From contig NW_019091358.1 in assembly GCF_001949145.1 (NCBI RefSeq), positions 1,684,240-1,748,239 of the forward strand: 64,000 bases of DNA. The letters run 5' to 3'. Positions 38,501 to 47,789 of the stretch are shown here, in pieces. The notes beneath the pieces are model-generated. The model was not told the DNA's origin. It saw only the letters and a list, made by a program, of their open reading frames with translations, and did no database searches. This DNA comes from Acanthaster planci (taxonomy: Eukaryota > Echinodermata > Asteroidea > Valvatida > Acanthasteridae). Positions within the stretch are counted from its first letter, which is position 1. The number at the start of each line of letters is the position of its first letter. A program made the translations under genes and the position numbers.

Positions 38501-41500
38501 CATCATTCAGTTTGGCATCCTGATGCAAATGGACATTAGTTGCCCATGGAACATGCTGAAAGTTCTTGCTGATTTACCCTATTCAGGATTCTTTTAAAAC
38601 ATCTGACTCAAAAGTGGCTCATCTGACTTACATGTACAGCTCATTTTGTTTGGTGTGGTCATGACTATATAGTCAATTGCACTTCAAGTGCATACATGCA
38701 TATAAGCTGTTGTCATTTCTTTTGAATGTAATTGTATACATGTACAAGATTGTTACAGGAACAAAGAAATTAGTTTCTTACACGCACAATCCTGCTTTGC
38801 TAAAAGCAGGAAAGCATACTTATTTAATGGAGGATATGTAGGATACAAAGTAGATTTACCATGACAAACATTGTAATTGATTTTGGCCTTGGGGACACTT
38901 TTGATTTTTTTCAAATAAGCAACCTCACAGTCTGTTTGTTAATTGATTGTACACTTCTCCCCCTTTCTCTAAGAACCCTGTTTTCGATCAACTTGAGTTA
39001 TCTGCAAGAGTTGTGTTTACCCAGGGTTTATTTGGTTGTCTTCTAACTATAGTGACTAAGATTCAGATGCCACTTCACAATTCAGTCATGTGGGTTTCTC
39101 AGTCATGAACTGGCCGAGTGTATGATTTCTTTAAAATACTAGTTATCTGAGGAGCTGCTGGTGAACACTGCTTCACTGTCTTCTCGGAGGATTCCAGAAA
39201 TTGTAGTCAAGTCTGTCACATTACCTTTCACAAGACAAGTAAAAAGGTGAACAGTGACGAAGGAATGCTTTTGTCTCAGTTCATTTTGCTGCAGTAGCTT
39301 GTGACTTAGGTTAAGACTGGACAACTTGTAAAGACTATAGCCGGGTAAACTATGATGCCAAGTACAAAGTTTTTTATTTGGGGGAATTCTGTGTTTCATC
39401 AATGGAAATGCCCGGGTAATTATAGTAAGAGAGCAGCGAAATTCTGCAAAACTGAAAATAACTAAACCTGAAATTTTGGAAATCCCTCAATGAGTTCACC
39501 TACGCAATGTGACAGGTGTACATTAAGCATTAAGCTGTCATGGAGGAAGACTTCAAAATACTTCGTCAGTTCTCCTAGGGAAGTTGCAGGATCAACATTA
39601 TCCTTGGCCATTTCATTAACGCTTCCTGTGTACTTTCTTTGATTCCTCCCCCCCAGTGCAATGTGCCCTGCGGGGAGGGCAGACGGCAGAGAGAGGTGCG
39701 CTGCGTGGACGAGGCCAGGGAGGAGCTGGATGAGTCTGCCTGTACGGATAAGCAGCTGAGCAAGCCCCGGACAGAGGAGACCTGTGACAGGGGGCCCTGC
39801 GTCAGTAATTGGTTCGTGTCGGAGTGGAATGACCTGGTAAGGATTAGGGGCTTTGGTTCATGGGGGGATCATGTGGGGATAGTCCGGATTGATGGTTTAG
39901 GTTGGTGTGGTTGACCTTGGTGATTGGTGAAGTGTGGTGCATGCTTGAGGGGGGCTAGTGCTGTGTATGGAAATTGGGTATATCAGTACCCTTCCATTGA
40001 TGTCTGACACCAGTTCCATAAAATGAGACAGGAATACATATGACTAACATCACAAATTTCAGGGAAAGAAAATATTTCTGGAAAAATCCCCAAACTAAAA
40101 CCAGACTACACTTACATGTAATACTGTAACCTTTCAAGTGCATATGCAAAGGTTGTTGATGTGTGTCTTTTGTGAAACAGAACTAAAACTTTAAGGACAT
40201 TTTTCACGTAAGCTGTTTTACACAAGTTCTTTGAACTGTAGGGTTCAGTTTTTGTACCAGTACCCGGGTATCCTTGTTTGAGTTATCTGTACTGCATCCT
40301 GTCCAGATAGTGCTTGTAAATGCTCCCCAAGAGAGGGAAGGGGCAACTGATAAGGTTTCGGATGTCTCTCGGTGGCGAGTCACCCTTGCAGATAAACTGA
40401 AGTTCAAATGCCTTGAGCACACTAAAAATGTCAGATGCCTCTTGAATGAAGTGATGCCTCATGCCAAAAACAGATTGGCACTTCTCCTGGCTAAAGAAAA
40501 TTTTTCTGTTCCATCTTTTTTTCCCGAAAAATAATATGATTAAGTTTAAGGAACATTTTAAGCAAATAGACACATGGTGACTGACAGGGGTGTGAGAATT
40601 CACCTTTTTTGTTTAGATGTTGACCCTGAAGTTCAGCTTTTTTGTGTCGCAGGTCTGAACAAATAAAGTATGGGAACCTTTTACATTTCAGCTTTTTGCT
40701 AGCTGTTTCCAGCTTTAATTTTAAGTGGCCACTCTCACCCCTAGACTGAGTTCTTTGAGCTTTTTGGTTTTTTGGTGTCAGAAACAGCCTTGTCCTGTGA
40801 TGAGGTACCACATTTCACAATTTTAGCAAACCTTTTTGGAATTAGCTTATTGTTCAAATTTGTTAATTCAATTGTATGCTCACACTATGATGCTCAAACT
40901 CATTCGATCAACTGACACATCTGTCATGTATTACTGTAGTCATGAGTTGTGTGCCAGTTGGCAGTAACAAAACCTGAATGTGAAAAAAATGTTTCTGTGG
41001 TTGCTTTCATTTGTAGTGTTCTGCTGAATGTGGGGGAGGGCACAAGAGTCGCTATGTTGTCTGTACCACTGAGGGAAACAGCCAGGTGCTGTCAGATGAA
41101 GCTTGCAATACCATCACCAAGCCTAGGACAACCAGGACATGCAATAGCATGCCCTGCGGTGCTGTCTGGTTGACCTCAGAGTGGTCTCAGGTAAGGATTA
41201 AAGAAGATGGCTGTCTCCCCTGACCTTTCTGTACACATCCAACAAGAAACTCCTATACGGCCGCTGGCCATCATTTGCTTAAAGTGGAACTTTTTTCAAA
41301 TGGTCAAGCTGTACAGAAAAAACTTGTAAAAATTTGCAAGGTTGATTGCAAAATTAAGAGGGCATGCATAGGGTGTTCCAACACCCGTTCATTGTTTTGA
41401 GCCAATTTTGCCTGTCAAGTATTGCCAGGTCTTTGATGCTCTGACCTCTTCCAGATTCCATGAAAGCCTTCCAAACTATGGCAATTTCAGCATATCGGGA

Positions 41501-44500
41501 AATTTAGCCCTGATGAGCCAAGTTTCCATAAAGTTATTCATTCCGTTTCAAGATTAGCCGCAATTAGTTTGGCCTGTTTTGTGTCGAAGTGCCTTGTTTG
41601 CATTGACACGGGTGCCGTAGGGATTCTTCTTGTAATTACATGTACTTCTAGGATGCCAAGATGGTTTGTGTGATTTTCTTTGAAAGTTTTTAGGGAAGAC
41701 ACTCTTGTAACCATACTTCAGTAGTTTTCAATAAACTGAAATATGAAGTTTGTATTTTGGATAAATAAAGCATAAACCAAAGGACGTGGTTATGTTATAA
41801 CAAAGTAAAATCCAACACTCATGGAAAAGAAAATGTCCACATTAAGATAGCATACTGGGGTGGTAAGATAAAACTTGTTTCATTGCAAATCCAAGAACGA
41901 GAATGCTTATACAACATTTAAAACTTAAAACAGTTTTTGTTGGATGTCATTACAAGAAAAAAAAATCACCCTACTGAATTTTGCATTTAAAACTACAATA
42001 AAATCAAGAGTGTGTGAAGGTGTAATCCCGTTTACCTGACTGTAGTTCCCATACCATCTTTCATCACCCGTTTTGGTTTCACCAGTGTTCTAGGGAATGT
42101 GGCGAGGGTATTCAGGAACGCGTGGTGCTGTGTGCTGGGGCTGATGAGCCTCACATCATCATCAATGAGGAGCAGTGTGCCATGAAGCCCAAACCCACTA
42201 ACAGACAGAGCTGCTACCTCAAGGATTGCACGGCCATGTGGTTCAACTCCGACTGGACTCAGGTAAGGGGGGATGGGATGGGAGTTGATGGATGGAGACA
42301 CAGATGGGCAGCTGTCAGTAGCGACAGATTGTCAAATGTCTGGAGCAGAAGTACTTAATGGCTGCCATTTTTTGTTTGTGTCGACCTATTGATACAGATC
42401 CATTATATTTGGAAAGGGAGGGTCGATGTCTGATCCCTTCAATGCCGGTGCATTCCATATATACAGGAGCCAAAAATGGTGTATTTTTACAAAGCATAAA
42501 CATCCCTTCAAATTTGGTAGAGATACGCAGCCTATGTACGCACACACTAGTGTCCACTGGGCATGCACGTGCTATACTGGAGTATGCACAATCTGCTTCT
42601 GTTGGAATGTAAAATTTTCACGTGTTATGGGTGCCCAGATGAAACACTCTTTACCAGCATGTTTTTTCTTGGCTTGAATGAGGGGCCTTACTTCAACACT
42701 GAATGGATTGAGTAAACTAGATTTAAGGATTCTAAAATAAGGATGCCTTGATATTACGAATGTGAAATGTGCTGTAACGGCCACTGGGTGTGTGCAGAAA
42801 GTTTTAATTTTCTCTAAATGTTCACCTGTATAGGAAAAAGAAAAATAAAGGATTTCAAGACTTAATTGAATTCCTTCTAGATCTGACACTTGTTCTTTAC
42901 CCCAAAACTGGCGGTGTGGATTGGAGGCTACGGTCATTTCTAAGATGACCAAGGGTTACAACATTTGATCTGAAGTTTGGCTTAGGCCTATTTGAAGATT
43001 TCTTACAAATGGTTTTCCCTCCAAAGAGATTTCTGGTACAGTGCTGGATGTACGTAATGCCAAGTAACACGACATGCTTAAATTGCACTGTGTATGTCTA
43101 GTACCCAAGAACATCAACAATGTGATTGGCTGGGAGATCACCAAAACAGAACAGGGTAGTAAATGGCAGAATGCTGTTACTTTTTACTGGAGATAGCAGG
43201 CCTCCTTTTGATGATTTGCAAATGGACAAAAACTACTTGTATCAGGATCTTATAGGTTTGTTTTTATGCAGTGCCACAGCAGCACTTGAATTTCTCCTGT
43301 TATGTCACTCTTACCACGTGCACTTGTTTCAGTTTTGATTATTTCTGTGAACCTGTGTAGTGCTCTCGAACATGTGGTGGTGGCCACAGAAAACGAGACG
43401 TCAAGTGTCTGGATTCCATCATGAGGTCTAGCACACAATGCAGCGAGGAGAACAGACCGTCTTCAACGCAGTCCTGCAACATCCAGCAGTGCACCACTGC
43501 CACACCATGTAGGTATCATGAACAGAGTTCAGTTGAAATCATAAATGAGTCATGTTTTTCCCCTTTCTACCCCATAAATTCGTTTTGTCAAAGTCACTGG
43601 GTGTGCCACCACAATTACCAAATTCCAGAGATACATGTACATATCAGACGTTTTGGGCAGACCTTCACAGTGTTGGAAGGGCCAATGTCTTTTGTTAGTG
43701 AAGTCTGGACTGATTTAGGAGGACAGATATTTGTTCCTGCAATATTGTCTGCCTTGCAGGTTTTACCAGTGGTTTGGGACTTCTTTTTAGTCTTAAAGCC
43801 CTTTCACATGAGTGTGGAAAACAGGAGCAAAGATTATATAGCGCCGAAGGCGCAAAATGGATAACTCTGCCCAAGAGATGTAATTACCATGGGTGCCATT
43901 TGAGCAAGCGATATGCCTGCGCAGTTTACGATAATGCTTGGGTGCAGGCTCACCAGGTGCACGTGCCTGCCGCGACGCCTGCACCAGTGTATTAATGTGC
44001 ATTGCGCAGGCGTATCGCTTGCTCAAATGGCGCCTGTGTGATTACAACGTTCTGCGTGTATTCACGGTGAAGTTTGCCATCTTACGCCGCTTGGCAGCAC
44101 TATGCAATCTTTGAACAGGAGTCACTTGTGATAAAATTACATCAGTGTTCTAGTGTTGTGTGAAAGTGTGTCTCAGTCACTTAATCATTATGGTCCCTGT
44201 GTGATCCTTGCAGGGATCTATACCCTTGGTCTTGTCATTGGTCATGTGAATGCAAAGTGTGCAATTTTTGCAAGGGTAGTGTTCGTTGAAGTCCATTACT
44301 CATGCACACCTGTGGCTTGGCTGTTGCTGTCATTCAAAATGGCGGTCCACATAAATACACTGTTCATCGTGGGGATAGTCTTGCTGCTATCTGGTACTCT
44401 GCATGCATTAGTACATTTCTTTTTTGACAGGATCAATGGAATTAGGGCCATATCTTCCAGAGTCACTTATGCCAAAAACAAATTGGACTTTACTTTCCAA

Positions 44501-45986
44501 TTAAAACATCTTGAATAAAATAGGAAAAAGAAAAGGTTTTCACAGCATTTCCAGTGATCCAGTTTGATATCTTGTGTTAATAAATTGGATGCCTAATATT
44601 ACAAAGCGCCACACCGGGCACTGGCAAAAAGGCCACTACTAACTGGCAGTGAAAATTATGCTGCTGATATGTCTATTCCTGGGTCTGATGAAAGTAAAAT
44701 GCCCAAGATGGACACAAAACTGACTTAAAAAATCTAACACAGACAGATGCATAACTAACAGGCAAAGACAATAGTGTTCATTGCTGAATTCGTACATAAA
44801 TGCTCGTGAAAACTTGCATATTCTCGTACATGGCAGGAAATTGCTGGAGCCCTATAATTCCAGAGAATATCGCAGTACGAGCAATATAAATGTAAATGCT
44901 GCAAAATGAGGAATGTTGCTTATGTGCCTTGTTGTACCATGTGAAAGCTTGCGATGAAATCGCAAGCGACCCTTGCAACAGACACTCAGTGCCAAACATT
45001 GTGGATTTGTGATTCCATCATTCATGTGGAAAGGCCTTTACATTGCCAGCACCACAAATTATGCCAGAGTTGGTCTAGCTTCTCCCTGTGTAGATTTCTT
45101 TGCAAGTTGGGCAAAAATCTGATGTCAAAAGTAGTTGCATTCATAAATTCTCTCTCATGGCAAACTTTATTGCGCATATTGCATAACAAATTCTGACACA
45201 CTGTAGAAAGTTATGCCAGTCTATGATTTGGACAACAAATTATGGCATACCTTAGGTAATCTGACGAGGCTGAACAAATTTGAATGGATGATTTTTCTTA
45301 CTAATGTTCATTGTAATGCTTAGCATTGCTTGACTAATCGAAGTTCATATTAAAAATGAAGAGGCTTGCATTAGGGTGTGTTGAAATAGTTGTTTGGTTG
45401 TGAAGGAACTTCAGAATTTGCTGACCAGTTCTGATGAAGAAAAGAATTTTTTTTTCAAAATTAAGGGCTTAGTTATTTAAAGCTGTTTTAGGACTTGTGT
45501 AAAATTGAAAAGGTACAGCCATGGTATTACTCCGATAGTCTTCAGTCTTCACCCAAGAGATCTGATCTACCTTAAACATTGTGCAGCCGTAAATCCTCTT
45601 ATGGAATCAGTAATGAGTAAATTGGGCATTTATGCCACCTATTGTTAATTTTCTGTGCAAAGATTACCCATGGTGAGGGTTATGTCAGGTTCGTAATATC
45701 AGCTCCATTTAGAAACTTGCAACTTGACTCTTAATTGACTTGTGATCAACTCCATTAAATCTTGGGGAAGGAGCAGGGTAGCACTGGTCACCACCTGACA
45801 CTAGGTGGCACTTTTTCACAGTCACTGTATTCACCAACACCTCGGATTTTCATTCTCCTTTGCTTCTCAGCGATCGACTGCCAGGACAGGTTTCAGTACT
45901 GTGAAAAGGTTGCCAAGGCCCGACTCTGCACCTACATGTACTACAGAAACAACTGCTGTTTCTCCTGTTTCAATCATCAGAGATGA
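2367..45986 (+). CDS. ADAMTSL4: ADAMTS-like protein, ADAMTSL4/THSD4 type (3' eleven coding exons, 5' end outside window)
   Basis: Spliced gene: exons 2367-2571, 4165-4337, 5087-5257, 6629-7814, 20637-20766, 27739-27943, 39657-39836, 41017-41190, 42086-42262, 43361-43508 and 45871-45986, giving 954 in-frame codons plus TGA. Domain order is the end of the cysteine-rich module (CGVCGG motif), the spacer, a roughly 440-residue low-complexity linker, six TSRs with six cysteines each, and a PLAC domain. Six TSRs after the spacer plus PLAC, and spacer phrases such as DPPGNY and KNPGISYEY, match vertebrate ADAMTSL4 and its paralogue THSD4 as I remember them. Those family members are secreted, lack protease activity, and associate with fibrillin microfibrils. 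No metalloprotease domain is visible, but the 5' part lies outside the window, so a protease form cannot be fully excluded. The symbol stands for the ADAMTSL4/THSD4 pair, not a proven one-to-one orthologue. It is convergent with the laminin alpha gene. Confidence 0.9.
2572..4164 (+). other. ADAMTSL intron
   Basis: Non-coding sequence between exons 1 and 2. I see no gene or clear repeat in it. Confidence 0.75.
4165..4337 (+). CDS. ADAMTSL exon 2: spacer domain
   Basis: The acceptor is tttgacag before 4165 and the donor is GTAAGT at 4338. The 173 bp exon starts with two bases of a split codon and ends in phase 0. It encodes the spacer core, with NMDWKIDPPGNYSVAGTFF followed by a YKRMPG loop and the segment DGPTTEDLNLI. 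The DPPG-Y-GGT-like pattern is typical of ADAMTSL4-type spacers. NYS is a possible N-glycosylation site. Confidence 0.9.
4338..5086 (+). other. ADAMTSL intron
   Basis: Non-coding sequence between exons 2 and 3. Nothing further is recognised. Confidence 0.75.
5087..5257 (+). CDS. ADAMTSL exon 3: end of spacer and start of linker
   Basis: The acceptor is tttccctgcag before 5087 and the donor is GTACAG at 5258. It is exactly 57 codons, phase 0 at both ends. It starts LISQQKNPGISYEYSVP, which is the last spacer strand (family pattern NPG-x-x-YEY). It then runs into a Pro, Gln and Ser-rich stretch that begins the linker. A second GT seven bases earlier (CCAG|GTCTCAG) would break the frame with the next exon. 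Confidence 0.85.
5258..6628 (+). other. ADAMTSL intron
   Basis: Non-coding sequence between exons 3 and 4. A short cacacacaca run lies near 5440. Nothing else is recognised. Confidence 0.75.
6629..7814 (+). CDS. ADAMTSL exon 4: very long low-complexity linker and start of TSR 1
   Basis: The acceptor is ttttggcattcatag before 6629 and the donor is GTAAGC at 7815. This is by far the largest exon (1,186 bp, 395 codons plus one base). About 200 residues rich in Gln, Ser, Gly, Asp and His (for example GKGRGHHRGAGQHGNHD) come first, followed by the Asn-Pro-Tyr repeat at 7241-7593 and a Ser-rich stretch. The exon ends in TSR sequence, YGWIDAGLTECSASCAGG. Vertebrate ADAMTSL4 has a much shorter Pro-rich linker here. 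The open frame, in phase with both neighbours, and the TSR start make it coding; the linker has no function I can recognise. Confidence 0.88.
7241..7593 (+). repeat. Coding minisatellite: Asn-Pro-Tyr repeat in the ADAMTSL linker
   Basis: About 118 residues built from variants of N-P-Y-P and N-P-N-P-Y-P units, for example NPNPYPNPNPKPNPG. The DNA units are variants of aatccaaatccttaccc. The units are degenerate rather than identical, so the array has been maintained or is old, and the reading frame is kept throughout. Such a stretch should be disordered or polyproline-II-like. The regular tyrosines are notable; any cross-linking role is speculation. Confidence 0.9.
13985..14940. mobile_element. 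Putative decayed non-autonomous element with internal short repeats
   Basis: The left end ttaatcccagacagcaaacc resembles the reverse complement of the right end (ttaatatccccaacaacaga). Inside, variants of gatgtc, gacgtcgg and aatgtcggctagatg recur many times around 14030-14240 and 14630-14920. The pattern suggests an old non-autonomous transposon or satellite-like insertion. The ends are approximate. Confidence 0.4.
15173..16497. repeat. Tandem duplication, copy A (1,325 bp)
   Basis: It matches 16675-18042 almost base for base, from attagatgtactgag to gaaaattgcccattt, with scattered single-base differences. Copy A lacks about 33 bp present in copy B near 17108 and about 10 bp near 17841. It ends two bases before the single N at 16499. 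Confidence 0.95.
15781..15925 (-). repeat. Dispersed repeat, copy 2 (inside duplication copy A)
   Basis: Its reverse complement contains gcctataatggggtgggg, then aatgattgatgggctaacaa, then cccttTgaaaattgttc, the same block order as the copies at 370, 47790 and 52700. Confidence 0.7.
16499..16499. other. Single ambiguous base (N) at duplication junction
   Basis: An isolated N exactly between the end of copy A and the minisatellite. It suggests uncertain base calling or an assembly join. Confidence 0.95.
16500..16668. repeat. GC-rich 17-bp minisatellite
   Basis: About ten degenerate units of gggtccgagttggtcgt, with variants such as ggcatgggtccgagttgg and gggttagtattgg. It separates the two copies of the tandem duplication and is much richer in GC than its surroundings. 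It is absent after copy B. Confidence 0.9.
16675..18042. repeat. Tandem duplication, copy B (1,368 bp)
   Basis: Second copy of 15173-16497, offset by 1,502 bp, with two small insertions relative to copy A. The high identity means either a recent tandem duplication or two haplotypes placed in series by the assembler. Confidence 0.95.
17322..17470 (-). repeat. Dispersed repeat, copy 3 (inside duplication copy B)
   Basis: The counterpart of copy 2, carried along in the tandem duplication. It keeps ggcggcggaacaattttcaa, where copy 2 has a T in place of the second G of the ggc pair. Confidence 0.7.
20221..20592 (+). pseudogene. Fragment of 18S (SSU) rRNA gene, degraded
   Basis: About 370 bp with the order and wording of the 5' third of eukaryotic 18S rRNA. 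It runs from ctccattggtgaactctgga through gctgatcgcacggtc, caactttcagtggtac, aatcagggtttgattccg, gcgcaaattacccactccc and ttggaatgagtacagttta to ggtgccagcagccgtgataa. It differs from functional 18S at many sites that are normally invariant (for example cagcagccgTgAtaat for cagcagccgcggtaat), and both flanks are non-rRNA intron, so it is a pseudogene. It lies on the gene's sense strand and ends about 45 bp before exon 5. Confidence 0.9.
20637..20766 (+). CDS. ADAMTSL exon 5: rest of TSR 1
   Basis: The acceptor has a strong tract (tgttttgttttttcag) before 20637 and the donor is GTAAGC at 20767. It encodes GIQHTKVNCIEW... to ...QQACNIEPCPP, supplying cysteines 3-6 of the first TSR, with split codons at both ends. 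Choosing the donor that leaves two bases (GT) gives PCPPVWEVTEW across the junction, the pattern found in ADAMTSL4. An 18S rRNA-derived fragment ends about 45 bp upstream. Confidence 0.92.
22776..23060. repeat. Two-unit direct repeat of about 140 bp
   Basis: Unit 1 (22776-22915) has tggactcaat, tccaagtcagccgctgg and gagtcacaagttcagcaaaa. Unit 2 (22917-23060) has tggactcaat, tccaggtcagctgctgg and aagtcacaaattcagcaaaa. Related gagtctgag words occur from about 22130, so the element may be larger. Confidence 0.75.
25184..25539. repeat. Possible foldback element
   Basis: cattcataaatacct (25184-25198) is the exact reverse complement of aggtatttatgaatg (25525-25539). A shorter nested inversion with aataagtatgtgc near 25043 lies outside it. 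The arms are short, so the call is tentative. Confidence 0.35.
27739..27943 (+). CDS. ADAMTSL exon 6: TSR 2 and start of TSR 3
   Basis: The acceptor is ttctccatgcag before 27739 and the donor is GTAAGT at 27944. It encodes WEVTEWMECSRTCGMG through ECHMDPC, a complete TSR with six cysteines. It then gives TAWSAGEWGE, the tryptophan start of TSR 3. CSRTCGMG fits the O-fucosylation motif C-x-x-S/T-C-x-x-G recognised by POFUT2. The exon ends in phase 0 just before the first cysteine of the next TSR. Confidence 0.95.
27944..39656 (+). other. ADAMTSL intron, 11.7 kb
   Basis: Non-coding apart from a foldback element at 37721-37980. The open frames inside (for example 28561-28848) have no recognisable domain and do not connect in phase with exons 6 and 7. 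Confidence 0.75.
37721..37980. mobile_element. Foldback (MITE-like) element with ~60-bp inverted ends
   Basis: Left end ggtaattccagaaatcaggg and right end (reverse complement) ggtaattccagaaattagga continue pairing through tgtccctgt and acatctga. The total is about 250 bp with no coding capacity. Size and structure fit a miniature inverted-repeat transposable element; the superfamily is not determined. Confidence 0.8.
39657..39836 (+). CDS. ADAMTSL exon 7: TSR 3 and start of TSR 4
   Basis: The acceptor is cctcccccccag before 39657 and the donor is GTAAGG at 39837. It is 60 codons, phase 0-0. It opens with the first cysteine of TSR 3 (CNVPCGEGRRQREVRCV) and ends with the tryptophan pair of TSR 4 (WFVSEWNDL). 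Pro replaces Ser/Thr in CNVPC, so the usual O-fucose acceptor is absent. The local GC content is clearly above that of the surrounding intron. Confidence 0.95.
39837..41016 (+). other. ADAMTSL intron
   Basis: Non-coding sequence between exons 7 and 8. Nothing further is recognised. Confidence 0.75.
41017..41190 (+). CDS. ADAMTSL exon 8: TSR 4 and start of TSR 5
   Basis: The acceptor is tttcatttgtag before 41017 and the donor is GTAAGG at 41191. It is 58 codons, phase 0-0, from CSAECGGGHKSRYVVC to TCNSMPC, then WLTSEWSQ. Six TSR cysteines are present. The acceptor position for O-fucose is Glu here. Confidence 0.95.
41191..42085 (+). other. ADAMTSL intron
   Basis: Non-coding sequence between exons 8 and 9. 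Nothing further is recognised. Confidence 0.75.
42086..42262 (+). CDS. ADAMTSL exon 9: TSR 5 and start of TSR 6
   Basis: The acceptor is ggtttcaccag before 42086 and the donor is GTAAGG at 42263. It is 59 codons, phase 0-0, from CSRECGEGIQERVVLC to SCYLKDC, then WFNSDWTQ. Six cysteines are present, and Glu again replaces Ser/Thr in the fucosylation motif. Confidence 0.95.
42263..43360 (+). other. ADAMTSL intron
   Basis: Non-coding sequence between exons 9 and 10. Nothing further is recognised. Confidence 0.75.
43361..43508 (+). CDS. ADAMTSL exon 10: TSR 6
   Basis: The acceptor is cctgtgtag before 43361 and the donor is GTAGGT at 43509. It is 49 codons plus one base, from CSRTCGGGHRKRDVKC to SCNIQQCTTATP. 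The one-base remainder T joins CG of the last exon to give Ser. A GT seven bases downstream would shift the frame of the PLAC exon, so 43508 is preferred. Confidence 0.93.
43509..45870 (+). other. ADAMTSL intron
   Basis: Non-coding sequence between exons 10 and 11, with a strong hairpin at 43880-44045. The 121-codon open frame at 44153-44518 is hydrophobic but matches no family I know. Confidence 0.75.
43880..44045. mobile_element. GC-rich hairpin element, 166 bp
   Basis: gccatttgagcaagcgatat at the left pairs with the right-hand reverse complement gccatttgagcaagcgatac, extended by gtaatta/gtaatca outside and gcctgcgca inside. Near the centre, gggtgcaggc pairs with gcctgcacc. Nearly the whole segment folds on itself, as in a MITE. 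It is richer in GC and CpG than the flanks. Confidence 0.85.
45871..45986 (+). CDS. ADAMTSL exon 11 (last): PLAC domain and stop
   Basis: The acceptor is cctttgcttctcag before 45871. It encodes IDCQDRFQYC, then VAKARLCTYMYYRNNCCFSC, and ends FNHQR-TGA. Six cysteines with the CC pair and YYRNNCC match the PLAC (protease and lacunin) domain that closes many ADAMTS, ADAMTSL and papilin proteins. The stop is 45984-45986. Confidence 0.95.
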
Positions 45987-47009
45987 TAACAACCGTCAGT
46001 ACCAAGATTTTTACAGCCTTAAAATAATTCATTTTTCCATCTGGATGCAGGTGATTTTTTTTTCAGGGAACGTTAATCCAACGTGCCTCCATAATACAGG
46101 TTAATGGAGAAAGACGGCACAAGTTGAATGTCTGCTTCCAGAGTTTTAGAAATATTAGCATGCATTTTGTAAGCTACTTCATGCAGTGATTTATGCAGAA
46201 AATTGACAAGAAATCAAACACTTTAATATACTCTTGTACTAAACCATTATTTCCCCTTACTTTTTGGTCAGTTACCTCCGTGCATATATTAACAGCGCTC
46301 ATCATGCTGTTTACAAATTAAATGTATTCTTGATTGTACGTTTCAATAGTTTAGCTGTAAAGAAATTGCCCTTTAGAGTGGTGTTGAAAGCCATTTAAAC
46401 TGTGGACGCTTAATATACTATACTGCCTCAAACTGTCTGACCTATTGTTTGCAGGGCCTCCAGAAATCACCAGAGATTCTTGGATGGAGCATTCAGTAGT
46501 ATACTGGGTGGTGTTGGGCAGTATAGAGACAATAGAGAATAAGCTGCTGAAAAACAAAAGAAGAAAACTAGTGATATTTGAATGCGTAATCTGCATGAGT
46601 TTTGCACCACCAGGGCAACTATAGAGTTTAGGAAGCCTGCGCAGATACTTAGAGATCGAAATGGGGTATGTTGCATGTTTTTTACCGAAACAGAGCAAGT
46701 TGCTTGTCAGTGAAGAAGCGACAACTGTCATTGAATAGGTTATGTAGGTCATTTGAGTTTATTTTGATGGAAGGTGGTTCATTGGTAGACAGAGGCACAA
46801 CAGGAAGGGCAAAGGTTAAGACTGTCAGACAAGATATGTAGCTATTTATTGACAGTGACGTGCTTGCTTTGTATGTTAATGTTTGCTAACAACTTACCAT
46901 AGTGGGAATATATATTTCTAGTACAGTATCTGAAATGGTTTTTTTTGTGAGGACCTCAGACAGTGACAGTTGCACCAACAGCAACATTGCCTCAACAGAA
47001 ATCACAAAT

Positions 47010-47015
47010 AATAAA
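47010..47015 (+). promoter_or_regulatory. Candidate poly(A) signal of the ADAMTSL gene (proximal)
   Basis: AATAAA 1.0 kb after the ADAMTSL stop codon. It would give a 3' UTR of about 1 kb. It is one of two candidates; no transcript data are available here. Confidence 0.4.
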
Positions 47016-47709
47016 TGTATACAACAACATCTGTTACGCCTTTAAGGAGGAATGTGTTTCGATATCTGGTATATTTTATAAGGTGGAAAAAAAAGTTGAT
47101 GCTGGTGCAACTCTGGCAGCACTGCTGAAAGAATGACCTTAGTACACCTCTCATTAAAAAACACTGGAGTCATGAGAAACCACATTTAATTTACTAACAA
47201 AAAATGCATAAATCATGAAAAGTAATTACAGTTTTGAAACTACTGGACTACTACAAGCAATGAAAAAAAGCCTATTTATTTGACAGGAAGAGTCCACACA
47301 ATATTATGCTTTACTCGCGTTTCTGCATATTAAACTTGTACATACATGTATTGTATTACTTGATGACAATATTAATCATGTCTTTTGAGCAAGTCTAACA
47401 AAAGAACAGATGATTTTGTTGACTGTTGAGCAATGTGACAGCTTTCTCCTAAATGAAGTGGTATTTTTATAATTGGCTTGACATGATTCCCCCAGAAGAA
47501 GTGGTTGCTATGTTTATTCCTTGAAGTATATGTGACCCATGTATACATGAAGTATAATATGGGTTGGCTATTTTTATACATGTGATAATTACTGTCCGCA
47601 GATGAATTGTAAATGTATATTTCTTGTCCCTTGTTGCCGCACCAGTTTTAATTTGTTGTGACAGTTCAAATCTTTAATGCTGTAATAATATTCATATTCA
47701 TCCACTGAA

Positions 47710-47715
47710 AATAAA
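47710..47715 (+). promoter_or_regulatory. Candidate poly(A) signal of the ADAMTSL gene (distal)
   Basis: AATAAA within gaaaataaatatttatag, 1.7 kb after the stop. A copy of the dispersed 130-150 bp repeat begins shortly afterwards, which suggests the transcript ends before it. Confidence 0.4.
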
Positions 47716-47789
47716 TATTTATAGCATATTTTTAAAGACCAATGGTCTATTGGACGTCGACCTGTTCAAACCATGTGCAGTGGAAGTGT

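Noticed and set aside
44153-44518. 121-codon hydrophobic open frame between exons 10 and 11
   Set aside because: It resembles no family I know, starts without clear context, and lies next to a hairpin element. A chance frame is more likely.
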